A stretch of DNA of 64,000 bases from Arthrobacter cupressi. GTDB lineage: Bacteria; Actinomycetota; Actinomycetes; Actinomycetales; Micrococcaceae. How positions within the stretch are numbered: position 1 is the stretch's first letter; each line of letters begins with the position of its first letter. A program made the position numbers and the translations under genes. This document shows positions 40,371 to 52,001 of this stretch, in pieces. The DNA lies in assembly GCF_900099975.1 (NCBI RefSeq), contig NZ_FNEI01000005.1, forward strand, positions 186,001 through 250,000, given 5' to 3'. Below the pieces are notes generated by a model. The model had not been told where the DNA came from, searched no databases, and saw only the letters and a list, made by a program, of their open reading frames with translations.

Positions 40371-42272
40371 ATGGAGAAGACCCTTTCGAGCCGCCGGAAG
40401 TACAGCGGCCTTGCGTTATCGACCGCCGTGCTGGCCGGACTTATGTCCTTCGGCACGGCACCGGCCGGCGCCACCACGCCTTCCCCCTCCGGCACGGGAA
40501 CAGCCGCTGTCGGGACCGTGCAGCCGGGCGAGCAGTACTCGCAGTTCATCGTCCAGTACAAGGCCGGCGCACAGGGCGCCACACCTGCTGCCCGGGCTAA
40601 CGCGTGGGGCAAAGCCGCCAAGGACCTTGGCATCACCGCCCGTGAAGTCCGCGGCCTGGCCACCGGCGCCACACTCGTCGCCAGTTCCCGGGCCCTGGAC
40701 GCCCGGCAATCGGCGGAATTCATGAACGGGCTGGCAGCCTCAGGTGCCGTCGAGTACGTCGAACCGGACGCGCGGATGCGGGCCAGCCTGACTCCCAACG
40801 ATCCCCGCTACGGCGAGCAGTGGGACTTCACCGGCACCAACGGCATGCGGATTCCGGGCGCGTGGACCACCTCCACCGGTTCCGGATCTGTGGTCGCCGT
40901 GATCGACACCGGCATCACCGCCCACCCCGATCTGGACGCCAACATCCTCCCGGGCTACGACTTCATCGCCGACTCCGCCGCGGCCCGTGACGGCAACGGC
41001 CGCGACGCCAACCCGCAGGACCAGGGTGACTGGTACACCAGCGGTGAATGCGGGGATTCCAGCAGCTCGAACTCCTCCTGGCACGGCACGCACGTTGCCG
41101 GCACCGTTGCCGCCGTCACCGGGAACGCGACCGGCGTGGCCGGCGTCGCCCCCGACGCGAAGGTGGTGCCCGTCCGCGTGCTGGGCAAGTGCGGCGGCAT
41201 GCTCTCGGACATCGCCGACGCGATCGTCTGGGCCTCGGGCGGCACGGTAACCGGCGTCCCCGCCAACGCCAACCCGGCCAAGGTGATCAACATGAGCCTT
41301 GGAGGTTCGGGGAGCTGCGCCACCACCTACCAGAACGCCATCAACAGTGCCGTGAACCGCGGCACCACCGTGGTGGTGGCCGCTGGAAACGAGGGCGCCA
41401 ACGCCTCCACCGCGCAGCCCGCCAACTGCGGGAGCGTGGTTACGGTCGCCGCCAGCAACAACAGCGGCGGCCTGTCCTACTACTCGAACTACGGCAGTGC
41501 CGTCGACCTCACCGCCCCCGGAGGCGATACCCGCCAGAGCGGTGGCGGCATCCTCTCCACCCTGAACACGGGCACCACCACGCCGTCCTCGGCCGGCTAC
41601 GCCTGGTACCAGGGCACTTCCATGGCCACCCCGCACGTTGCCGGCCTCGTGGCGCTGATGAAGTCGGCCGACCCCTCCCTGACCCCGGCTCAGGTCGAAT
41701 CGACCCTGAAGCAGGGCACCCGCCCCATGCCGGCCGGCTGCACCCTCGGCTGCGGCGCCGGGCTCTCGGACGCCACCGCCACCCTGGCGCTGCTCGGCGG
41801 AACCACCCCGCCGCCGTCGGGCAATGTCCTGCTCAACCCGGGCTTCGAATCCGGTTCCGCGTCCTGGACATCTAACAAGAGCGACACCTTCGAAAGTGGC
41901 AGCTCGGCCCGCACGGGCACCGGCTACGCGGCCCTGAACGGCTGGGGCCAGTCCACCAGCTACACGCTCGACCAGAAAGTGACAGTGCCCGGCGGCAGCG
42001 GCGCGGGCTCGTTGTCCTTCTACCTGCGCGTGCTCAGCAATGAAGGCACCACCACGGCCTACGACACCCTCAAGGTCCAGGTCATCGACGGCGCCACCAC
42101 CACGACGCTGGCCACCTACTCCAACAAGGACAAGGGCAGCAGCTACGTGCAGCGCGCACTGGACATGTCCGCCTACAAGGGCAAGACCGTCACTGTGCGC
42201 TTCCTGGGCACCGAGGACTACTCGTACTCCACCACGTTCCAGCTGGACGACACCTCGGTGGCGGTCTCCTGA
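40371..42272 (+). CDS. Secreted subtilisin-family serine protease
   Basis: A 633-residue S8 peptidase. A Sec signal peptide (Arg/Lys start, hydrophobic core, cut near ...GTAPAGA) precedes an I9-type inhibitor propeptide (residues about 55-135) and the catalytic domain with Asp179 (VIDTG), His238 (WHGTHVAG) and Ser417 (GTSMATPH); the oxyanion Asn is in AAGNEG. A Pro-rich linker (about 475) leads to a C-terminal beta-sandwich (NPGFESGSASW to end) resembling carbohydrate-binding folds. It should be an extracellular protease. The start has CAGGAACACC as weak ribosome-binding site. Confidence 0.93.
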   Translation: MEKTLSSRRKYSGLALSTAVLAGLMSFGTAPAGATTPSPSGTGTAAVGTVQPGEQYSQFIVQYKAGAQGATPAARANAWGKAAKDLGITAREVRGLATGATLVASSRALDARQSAEFMNGLAASGAVEYVEPDARMRASLTPNDPRYGEQWDFTGTNGMRIPGAWTTSTGSGSVVAVIDTGITAHPDLDANILPGYDFIADSAAARDGNGRDANPQDQGDWYTSGECGDSSSSNSSWHGTHVAGTVAAVTGNATGVAGVAPDAKVVPVRVLGKCGGMLSDIADAIVWASGGTVTGVPANANPAKVINMSLGGSGSCATTYQNAINSAVNRGTTVVVAAGNEGANASTAQPANCGSVVTVAASNNSGGLSYYSNYGSAVDLTAPGGDTRQSGGGILSTLNTGTTTPSSAGYAWYQGTSMATPHVAGLVALMKSADPSLTPAQVESTLKQGTRPMPAGCTLGCGAGLSDATATLALLGGTTPPPSGNVLLNPGFESGSASWTSNKSDTFESGSSARTGTGYAALNGWGQSTSYTLDQKVTVPGGSGAGSLSFYLRVLSNEGTTTAYDTLKVQVIDGATTTTLATYSNKDKGSSYVQRALDMSAYKGKTVTVRFLGTEDYSYSTTFQLDDTSVAVS

Positions 42273-42301
42273 CCGCTCACTGAGCCGGCTGCGTAACAGC
42301 A

Positions 42302-42341
42302 CGACGGCGGTGTCCCCACCTCAACGGGGGCGCCGCCGTCG
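42302..42341 (+). terminator. Terminator after the subtilase gene
   Basis: CGACGGCGG...TCCCC pairs with GGGGG...CCGCCGTCG (42302-42317 with 42326-42341); GCGCGTTTTGG follows on the + strand. It lies between two converging genes and may serve both. Confidence 0.85.
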
Positions 42342-42358
42342 CGCGTTTTGGAAGCTCC

Positions 42359-44236
42359 TCAGGAGTCGTCCTGGATGCTCCCGTCCAGGCTGAGCTGGGA
42401 TTCGAACATCCGGAAGTAGCGTCCGCGCAGGGCCACGAGTTCCTTGTGGGTCCCCTGTTCCACGATCCTGCCGTCTTCGAGCATGTAGACGATGTCGGCC
42501 TTTTCGATGGTGGCGAGGCGGTGGCTGATGGCGATGATCGTGCTGCGGCGGTCGGCGAAAAGCCGGGTGAAGATGCGGTGTTCGGCGAGGGCGTCGATGG
42601 CCGACGTGGGTTCGTCCATGACCATGAAGGCCGCCCGGCGGTAGAAGTTCCGGGCCATGGCGAGCCGCTGCCACTGGCCGCCGGACAAGCCGCTGCCCTT
42701 GCGCCCGCGCGGATCCTCCATCCAGTTGCTCACGTGGTTATCGAGGCCGTTGGGCAGCTTGTTGATGAAGTCCAGGGCTTCGGCGTCGGCGGCGGCTTTG
42801 CTGACCCGGGCGTCGTCACGGGCCTCGTCGACGTCACCGTAGTAGATGTTGTCCGCGGCCGTGGCGAACTCGTACTTGAGGAACTCCTGGCTGAGCACAG
42901 CGAGGTGCCGGTGCCAGCTCTTGACGTCCAGGGTGGCAAGGTCGACGCCGTCGAGCAGGACCTGCCCCGAGTCGGGGCTGTACAGTCCCGCGAGGATCCG
43001 GATGAGCGTCGATTTCCCGGCGCCGTTCTCCCCCACGATGGCGATGTGCTGCCCCTGACCGATGGTGAGGGAAACACCCTTGATGACCTCGATGTCGCTT
43101 CCGGTGTAGCTGAAGCGGATGTCCCGCAGTTCGACGGTCCGCGGCGCGGCGGCCAGCGCCGGGGCCTGGCCGGAGTGAACCGGGAGGGTCATGAAGAGCT
43201 CGTAGTCCTTCAGGTTGGCGAGGTCCTCGTCAATGGAGCTCAGCGAGGAGACCAGGTTGTTCGCCGTGGACAGCGCGCGGCTGACGATCTGCTGCACGTA
43301 GAGGAACTGGCCCACCGGCTGGGCCCGGGCAATGATCTGCCCCACCACCCAGATCAGGGAGACGACTTCCGCGCCGTACTGCAGGGCGTCAGCGGCCAGT
43401 TGCTTGGGGATGTAGCGCTTCTGGAAATCCAGGCGGCGCCGTTCATCGGCGTCGCGCAGCCGCGAGCGCAGCTCCATGAGGAACCCGACGATCCCGTACA
43501 GGCGCATCTCGGCGATGTGCTGCGGGCGGAGCAGGTTTGTTTCGATCATCCGCCGCTGCCTGCGGGAATCCACCTGGGTGTTCCAGTGGGCGATCTGTTC
43601 CCGGGAGAGCTTGAACTGCAGGTACACGCTGGGAACGATCGCCACCAGCACGATCGCGGCGATCCACCAGCTGACCAGCAGCAACGCCCCGACGGCCAGC
43701 ACCACGGAGACGAGTTGGGTGAAGATGGCCGCGATCCGGTCCAGCACGCGCGCGTAGGAATCGGAGAAGCGCTTGGCGCGGTCGTAGAGATCCACTGTCT
43801 CTTTGTCGTCGTAGCGCCAGAATTCCAGGGCCAGGAAGCGCTCGTACATCTGGTCGCCCACAATGGCCCCGACACGGAAGCTCATGAGTTGCTGGATGTA
43901 GCGGTCAACGCTGCTGAAGGCGCCCCAGAACAGTCCCAGCGCCGCAGTGATGATGACGTACAGGACGGCCTGCGGGCCGGCGTCGGGATCCCCGGCATAG
44001 CCGGCGGCCAGCGCCGTGGTGGTGAGCGAGGCGAAGTAGGTGGTGACGAGCGGCAGGAGCGCCGAAACCAGCGAGCCGGCCACCTTCATGATGACCGCGG
44101 CGGGCGAAGCCTGGAAGCTCACCTTGAGGACCTGCCCGACGGCGCGGGCGTACGGCCGGAGCGCAAGCCTGCGGGGCGGGTCCTTGCTTAGCCGGACCGA
44201 GGCCGGGTGCCGCGGTTCCGCGGGCCTTTCAGACAT
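42359..44236 (-). CDS. ABC transporter, fused membrane and ATPase domains
   Basis: A 625-residue half-size exporter: six-TM domain (residues about 50-345) and ATPase with Walker A GENGAGKS, signature GLSGGQWQR and Walker B AFMVMDEPTSAIDA; the D-loop and H-loop (SHR) are present. Substrate unknown; a peptide, lipid or drug is likely. It would homodimerise. Leaderless: ATG at 44236 with -10 TAGGCT (44243-44248) 6 nt upstream. Converges on the subtilase gene. Confidence 0.9.
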   Translation of the reverse strand: MSERPAEPRHPASVRLSKDPPRRLALRPYARAVGQVLKVSFQASPAAVIMKVAGSLVSALLPLVTTYFASLTTTALAAGYAGDPDAGPQAVLYVIITAALGLFWGAFSSVDRYIQQLMSFRVGAIVGDQMYERFLALEFWRYDDKETVDLYDRAKRFSDSYARVLDRIAAIFTQLVSVVLAVGALLLVSWWIAAIVLVAIVPSVYLQFKLSREQIAHWNTQVDSRRQRRMIETNLLRPQHIAEMRLYGIVGFLMELRSRLRDADERRRLDFQKRYIPKQLAADALQYGAEVVSLIWVVGQIIARAQPVGQFLYVQQIVSRALSTANNLVSSLSSIDEDLANLKDYELFMTLPVHSGQAPALAAAPRTVELRDIRFSYTGSDIEVIKGVSLTIGQGQHIAIVGENGAGKSTLIRILAGLYSPDSGQVLLDGVDLATLDVKSWHRHLAVLSQEFLKYEFATAADNIYYGDVDEARDDARVSKAAADAEALDFINKLPNGLDNHVSNWMEDPRGRKGSGLSGGQWQRLAMARNFYRRAAFMVMDEPTSAIDALAEHRIFTRLFADRRSTIIAISHRLATIEKADIVYMLEDGRIVEQGTHKELVALRGRYFRMFESQLSLDGSIQDDS

Positions 44237-44264
44237 GCGTCCAGCCTAACGCGCCCTTAAACAG

Positions 44265-44296
44265 CTGTTCCCCGCGGATTTCTCCACGGGGAACAG
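44265..44296 (-). terminator. Hairpin after guaB
   Basis: Ten-base arms CTGTTCCCCG (44265-44274) and CGGGGAACAG (44287-44296), a 12-nt loop, then TGTTTAAGG on the minus strand. It lies just beyond the guaB stop and just before the ABC gene's leaderless promoter. Confidence 0.75.
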
Positions 44297-44305
44297 CAAC
44301 GGGTG

Positions 44306-45847
<1,542 letters not shown>

Positions 45848-46009
45848 CTAAAGGGTAGGGGTTGCAACAGATGACCAACCCGTCATTACGGGACTGGCCT
45901 GTGCAGGTGTTGAGTAAATATTAGAACCTTGGGGACGATCCCCATATTCCACGGCGGCAATGTGAGCAAGCGCACCCGGCCGCGCGCCGCCGTCAGGCAT
46001 TCAGCCCGG

Positions 46010-48100
46010 TTATTTCCATTTGGTGGCGGCCAGCAGGCGGCGCTCGAACATCGGAATCATTGTCTCGACGTAGGTGCGCGTCAGGTGGTTTTCGTCCTTG
46101 TAGACATAGACGTTTCCGACCACGGCAGGGCAGACGCCTTCGGCGCAGATGAAGTCGCTCATGTCCATCAGGTAGAGCCCCTTCACCTTGCCGCGGTAAT
46201 CGTCCAGCGGCGAGGACGCGGCCAAGGATTCCGCCAGCGGGGTGTTGCAGTCCGGGGAATCCGGGCCCTTCTTCTGCACGCATTCGGGCATGTTGATGGC
46301 AAAGCGGGGGTTGTCGCGGATCCCCACGACGTCAATGCCGGCGTCGGCGAACGGCTTGATGCCTTCCAGGTACCCGGGGACCTCGGTCTCGAACGGCGCC
46401 TCGACATGGGTCAGGGACGCCACCGTGAACACCGCATCCGGTTTATGCTCCAGCACGTACGCCGCGCTTGCCTTGTTGAAGTCGTTGCAGTCCTGGGTGC
46501 GTTCGGGCGTCTCGGCACCGAAACGGCAGTTTCCCTTGAAGAGGGTGACGATTTCCCAGCCGTGCTGCTTGGCAATAGGGCCGAGCGCGGCCATGTATTG
46601 CTGGGCGTGCGAGTCGCCGAGCGCCACGATGTGCTTGGTGGGCTTGGCGTCCGGGCTGATCTGCAGGCAGCCTTGGAGCAGAGGATCGGTGGGCACGTTG
46701 GCCCCCGTGCACAGCCCGTCCACGTGGGCCCATTCATCGTCCATCGCCGAGGGGCCGGGGATGATCCGGGCCTCCGGCGTGGGCTTGCCGGCGTTCTCCG
46801 GTTTGAGGGCAGCCGCACCCGGGGTCAGTTCCTTGGGCTGTGCGGCGATGGCCGCGTTTTCCGCGGCGATCATGCCCTGCCAGGCGCTCAGCGGCACCGC
46901 GAGGAGGGTGCCGCAGGCGGCAATCACGACGGCGGTGCGCCAGGTCCGCAACTTCGGCCAGTGCCACTCGCGCAGCGGTGCCTCGACGTAGCGGCTGGTG
47001 CCGACCGCCAGGAGCAGGGAGACCGCGAGGATGCCCAGGCCCAACCACAGGTCCGGCGCGGCCAGGCCCGTGGCGAGGAGGGTGAACACCAGCAGCGGCC
47101 AGTGCCAGAGGTAGAGCGCGTAGGAGTGACCGCCCAGCCAGACGAGCGGTTTGGAACCGAGCAGGCGGTCCACGCCGAAACGGCTGCCGCTCTGCCCCGC
47201 CACGATGATCGCGGCCGCGGCAAGGGTGGGCCAGAGGGCAACGAAACCCGGGAAGGAACGGTCCACGGTGAGCAGCAGTCCGCAGGAGAGCATCGCGGCC
47301 AGGCCCGTCCAGCCCAGCAGCACCCGCAGCCAGCGTCGCGGGGAAAGGTACGGCAGGGCCAGGGCAAGCAGCGAGCCGAGCGCGAATTCCCAGAGCCGCG
47401 CCCGGGTGTCGAAGTACGCGTAGGCCTGGTTGGACGCCGTCTGCTCCACCGAGTAGGCCAGGGACACAGCGAAAACCGCACCAAAGACGATGAAGAGGGT
47501 GCCGCGGTAGCCCAGTCGGCACAGCGGGGCGAGGGCGCCGCGGAACGGCACCCTGCGCAGGAGCGGCACCACAACGGCCACGGCTGCGAAGATGAGCGGC
47601 CACAGGATGAAGACCTGGCCCTGGATGGACAGCGACCAGAAGTGCTGCAATGGGCTCGCGCCGGAGTGGTTCTGCGCGTAGTAGTCGACGGCGGCATCCG
47701 CCAGCTGCCAGTTCTGCCGGTAGAACAGCGTGGCCCAGGCCTCGTCCAGGAGGCTGCCCCAGCGGGTCTGCGGGACCAGGATCCACATTCCGGCGAGGAC
47801 GCCGAGGATCACCACCACCACGGCCGGAAGGAGGCGGGTGAAGACGTGGAGCCAGTGCTTGAGCAAGCGCAGTTCCCGGCCTTGCTCGAGCTTGCGGGTG
47901 AAGGACAGGGTGAGGAAGAAGGCCGAGACGAGAAGGAAGACATCGACGCCGCCGGAAACCTTGCCGAGCCAGATGTGGTAGCTGGCGACCATGAGGACCG
48001 CCAGGGCACGCAGCCCCTGGACCTCGGGACGGAAATCGCTTTTCGCCCCGCTGCCGCCCTGTTTCGTGGCAGCCTTCGGTGCCGTGTTTCCCATAGTCAT
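46010..48100 (-). CDS. OafA/YrhL-type membrane acyltransferase with SGNH domain
   Basis: A 696-residue protein. The N-terminal acyltransferase_3 domain has about ten TMs (residues 25-400), beginning RPEVQGLRALAVLMVASYHIW. An extracellular SGNH hydrolase-like domain follows: GDSH in HIVALGDSHAQQYMAALG and the catalytic D-x-x-H in KDENHLTRTYVE near the end. Such proteins transfer acetyl or other acyl groups onto wall polysaccharides or lipids; the acceptor here is unknown. The ATG has GAGGAATC upstream. Downstream guaB is probably a separate unit. Confidence 0.92.
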   Translation of the reverse strand: MTMGNTAPKAATKQGGSGAKSDFRPEVQGLRALAVLMVASYHIWLGKVSGGVDVFLLVSAFFLTLSFTRKLEQGRELRLLKHWLHVFTRLLPAVVVVILGVLAGMWILVPQTRWGSLLDEAWATLFYRQNWQLADAAVDYYAQNHSGASPLQHFWSLSIQGQVFILWPLIFAAVAVVVPLLRRVPFRGALAPLCRLGYRGTLFIVFGAVFAVSLAYSVEQTASNQAYAYFDTRARLWEFALGSLLALALPYLSPRRWLRVLLGWTGLAAMLSCGLLLTVDRSFPGFVALWPTLAAAAIIVAGQSGSRFGVDRLLGSKPLVWLGGHSYALYLWHWPLLVFTLLATGLAAPDLWLGLGILAVSLLLAVGTSRYVEAPLREWHWPKLRTWRTAVVIAACGTLLAVPLSAWQGMIAAENAAIAAQPKELTPGAAALKPENAGKPTPEARIIPGPSAMDDEWAHVDGLCTGANVPTDPLLQGCLQISPDAKPTKHIVALGDSHAQQYMAALGPIAKQHGWEIVTLFKGNCRFGAETPERTQDCNDFNKASAAYVLEHKPDAVFTVASLTHVEAPFETEVPGYLEGIKPFADAGIDVVGIRDNPRFAINMPECVQKKGPDSPDCNTPLAESLAASSPLDDYRGKVKGLYLMDMSDFICAEGVCPAVVGNVYVYKDENHLTRTYVETMIPMFERRLLAATKWK

Positions 48101-48244
48101 GACCTGTACAGATTCCTCAACGCTCGTAACCCTGACCCTTCATGTTACCAATCCGTTACCTGCCGCGGCGAATCACAAGCAGGCTGACCAAGGTGCGGGA
48201 CCTAAGCTGGGGCGAGAATTGCGCACACATCGACAGGGGTCCAG

Positions 48245-49234
48245 GTGATTGTCCAGCTCCGCATCTGCGTCCCGGCGGAGTTGTCCGCCGCCGTCGTGGA
48301 CCAATGCATGGCCCACGCCGGCAGCGCCGAGATCTCCATCGATCGGGGTTCCTCCGTGGTTCCCGCCGGCGACGTCATCACAGTGCAGCTTGCCCGCGAG
48401 GCCGTGGAAGGCCTCATGGAGGAACTCCACGGCCTGAGGGTTCCGGAGCTCGGTTCGATTTCAGCCAGCACACCGGAACTGGTCCTGTCGAAACGGGCGG
48501 ACAAGGCAGCGGCGGCAGTCCCGGGCGAGGGTTCGGATGCCATCATCTGGGACGAAGTGTCACGCCAGACGGGCGAGGACTCGCGGTTGACCTGGAGCTA
48601 CCTGGCGTTCCTGGTGATCGCCACCCAGCTGGCCGGGATCGGGATCGTCACCGATTCCACCATCGCGATCGTCGGCGCAATGGTGGTGGGCCCGGAGTTC
48701 GGCCCGCTCGCAGCCCTGGCCTTCGGGCTCGTCGAGCGCAAATGGACCATGGTGCGCGCCGCGGCTGCGGCCCTGGCCGTGGGCTTTCCCGTGGCCATGA
48801 TGGTCACGGCCGCCGCGGCCTGGTCCTCCTTGCCGCTGGGCCTCTTCGCCGACGACGCCCTGGACAAGGGCTCGGCCGTGGAGTTCATCTACCACCCCGG
48901 GCCGTACTCGCTCATCGTGGCCGCCCTGGCCGGCGCCGCGGGAATGCTCTCGATGATCAGCCGGCGCTCGTCCGCCCTGATCGGAGTCTTCATTTCGGTG
49001 ACGACTGTGCCGGCGGCCGGGTACGTCGCCGTCGCCCTGGTCATGGGCGAGACCGGCAAGGCCGCCGGATCGGCAATGCAACTGCTGCTGAACCTCGCCG
49101 GGATCGTGCTGGCGGCCGCGGCAGTGCTCCTGTTCTTCAAATTCACCCAGCGGCGCACCGAATCCAGGCGCATCGATGCCAGGCGTGCCGCGGACCGCAG
49201 GAAACCTGGCGCTCCCCGCCCCGAGCGGCGCTAG
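48245..49234 (+). CDS. DUF389 membrane protein
   Basis: A 329-residue protein. A soluble N-terminal domain (1-110) precedes six or seven TMs starting DSRLTWSYLAFLVIATQLAGIGIVTDS and containing VGAMVVGPEFGPLAALAFG, the DUF389 (YrbE/TIGR00341-type) signature. The C-terminus is Arg/Ala-rich. Function unknown. GTG start with AGGGGTCC just upstream. Divergent to the acyltransferase gene; a strong terminator follows. Confidence 0.85.
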   Translation: MIVQLRICVPAELSAAVVDQCMAHAGSAEISIDRGSSVVPAGDVITVQLAREAVEGLMEELHGLRVPELGSISASTPELVLSKRADKAAAAVPGEGSDAIIWDEVSRQTGEDSRLTWSYLAFLVIATQLAGIGIVTDSTIAIVGAMVVGPEFGPLAALAFGLVERKWTMVRAAAAALAVGFPVAMMVTAAAAWSSLPLGLFADDALDKGSAVEFIYHPGPYSLIVAALAGAAGMLSMISRRSSALIGVFISVTTVPAAGYVAVALVMGETGKAAGSAMQLLLNLAGIVLAAAAVLLFFKFTQRRTESRRIDARRAADRRKPGAPRPERR

Positions 49235-49241
49235 GAACAAC

Positions 49242-49275
49242 AAATGGCCCGGTTCCCTTGGGAACCGGGCCATTT
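49242..49275. terminator. Strong bidirectional terminator
   Basis: Sixteen-base perfect arms AAATGGCCCGGTTCCC (49242-49257) and GGGAACCGGGCCATTT (49260-49275). A-rich and T-rich flanks serve both the DUF389 gene and the converging groEL gene. Confidence 0.95.
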
Positions 49276-49284
49276 GCTACGCAA

Positions 49285-50910
<1,626 letters not shown>

Positions 50911-50923
50911 TCAAGACGGAAAA

Positions 50924-50970
50924 CCCGCACCGCGGGCGGCCGGGAAAACCGGTCCGGCCTGCGGTGCGGG
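50924..50970 (-). promoter_or_regulatory. Hairpin between groES and groEL
   Basis: Arms CCCGCACCGC (50924-50933) and GCGGTGCGGG (50961-50970), plus inner GGCCGG/CCGGTCCGGCC, without a T-run. Probably a processing or partial-termination structure setting the groES:groEL ratio. Confidence 0.55.
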
Positions 50971-50980
50971 GTCCAGGGAA

Positions 50981-51277
50981 TTACTTGACGACGATCGCGA
51001 GGACGTCGCGGGCGGACAGCACGAGGTACTCGGAGCCACCGGTCTTGACTTCGGTTCCGCCGTACTTGGAGTAGATGACGACGTCGCCAACAGCGACGTC
51101 CACCGGCACGCGGTTGCCGTTGTCGTCGAAGCGGCCGGGGCCTACTGCGACAACTTCGCCTTCCTGCGGCTTTTCCTGGGCGGAGTCCGGGATGACCAGG
51201 CCGGAAGCGGTGGTCTGCTCTGCTTCGAGCGGGCGGACAACGATACGATCCTCGAGAGGCTTAATGGAGACCGACAC
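50981..51277 (-). CDS. groES: Co-chaperonin GroES
   Basis: A 98-residue GroES, the usual length. [40 protein letters not shown] with the mobile loop, and [13 protein letters not shown], are diagnostic. Start: GTG at 51277 with AAAGGAGAG 6 nt upstream. Two CIRCE-type operators lie 100-175 nt upstream, so HrcA repression is expected. Confidence 0.97.
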   Translation of the reverse strand: MSVSIKPLEDRIVVRPLEAEQTTASGLVIPDSAQEKPQEGEVVAVGPGRFDDNGNRVPVDVAVGDVVIYSKYGGTEVKTGGSEYLVLSARDVLAIVVK

Positions 51278-51378
51278 TCGGATCTCTCCTTTACGTGAGG
51301 TAGTGCATGGACTATCAAACCAGGGGTGCCGTAGCGGGCTTGCCGTCGTCGCGGTGCCGGCAAGTGCCTGCGGCATGA

Positions 51379-51405
51379 TTAGCACCCTCCATGGGAGAGT
51401 GCTAA
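51379..51405. promoter_or_regulatory. CIRCE element, promoter-proximal
   Basis: TTAGCACCC (51379-51387), 9-nt spacer, GAGTGCTAA (51397-51405); one mismatch to the TTAGCACTC-N9-GAGTGCTAA consensus bound by HrcA. It precedes groES-groEL. Confidence 0.92.
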
Positions 51406-51424
51406 CTCAGACTCTATGCAAGCG

Positions 51425-51451
51425 TTAGCACTCGGTCAAGGTGAGTGCCAG
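51425..51451. promoter_or_regulatory. CIRCE element, distal
   Basis: TTAGCACTC (51425-51433), 9-nt spacer, GAGTGCCAG (51443-51451); left arm perfect, right arm with two mismatches. Start-to-start spacing from the other copy is 46 bp. Confidence 0.82.
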
Positions 51452-51504
51452 CGTTTCGTCCTTGGTGAACGGACGCAGCCTCCCGGCCGCGACCGCGGAA
51501 CGAT

Positions 51505-51909
51505 TCACTGGCCGGCCAGGTCCTCGAAATCCACGTCCTCGCCGTTCTCCTCGTCGCCTTCCTGCGCGGCGCCGCGGTTCAGGTAGAGGACCACTCCCCC
51601 GGCCAGGGCTGCGACCGCGGAGAGCACCAGCACAACGAGCGCACCAATCCGGACCCCCGAGTAGCTTTCGCGGATCTCCCGGGCTTCCTCGGTGGCGTCC
51701 TGGACACTCTTTCCGGTCATCGAATAGGCGGCGGCGTTGAAGGAATCGAGGAAGAAGACGATGATCAGCAGGACGACGCAGACGACCGCGACCGAAACGC
51801 CGGCGATGACGGCGGGACGCGCATAGGCGGCGAGCCGGGCAGGAATCCTGCGGCCCTGGCGGGAGGTCGGAGTAGGGTCTTCGGACTGGCGGCTAATGCT
51901 GTCTTCCAT
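51505..51909 (-). CDS. Small two-TM membrane protein
   Basis: A 134-residue protein: polar N-terminus, TM1 at about residues 33-55 (AVIAGVSVAVVCVVLLIIVFFLD), a 30-residue extracytoplasmic loop, TM2 at about 88-108, and an acidic tail. No family recognised. Leaderless start: -10 TAGGGT ends 7 nt before ATG 51909. Divergent to the methyltransferase gene (92-bp gap); both promoters are in that gap. Confidence 0.75.
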   Translation of the reverse strand: MEDSISRQSEDPTPTSRQGRRIPARLAAYARPAVIAGVSVAVVCVVLLIIVFFLDSFNAAAYSMTGKSVQDATEEAREIRESYSGVRIGALVVLVLSAVAALAGGVVLYLNRGAAQEGDEENGEDVDFEDLAGQ

Positions 51910-51988
51910 GCATTCAACCCTAGCCTTCCGACCACGCAGCCGCCCGCGCAGCAGGGAACCCGAGGGGATTCCACGGCGGCACGGCAAG

Positions 51989-51994
51989 TAGGCT
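51989..51994 (+). promoter_or_regulatory. -10 box of the methyltransferase gene (leaderless)
   Basis: TAGGCT with 7 nt before ATG 52002. Representative of the TAnnnT-N6/7-start pattern seen before many genes in this window. Confidence 0.65.
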
Positions 51995-52001
51995 GGATGG
52001 C

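Noticed and set aside
45929..48187. A 752-codon + strand frame
   Set aside because: Antisense to the acyltransferase; Gln/Arg-rich translation without a fold.
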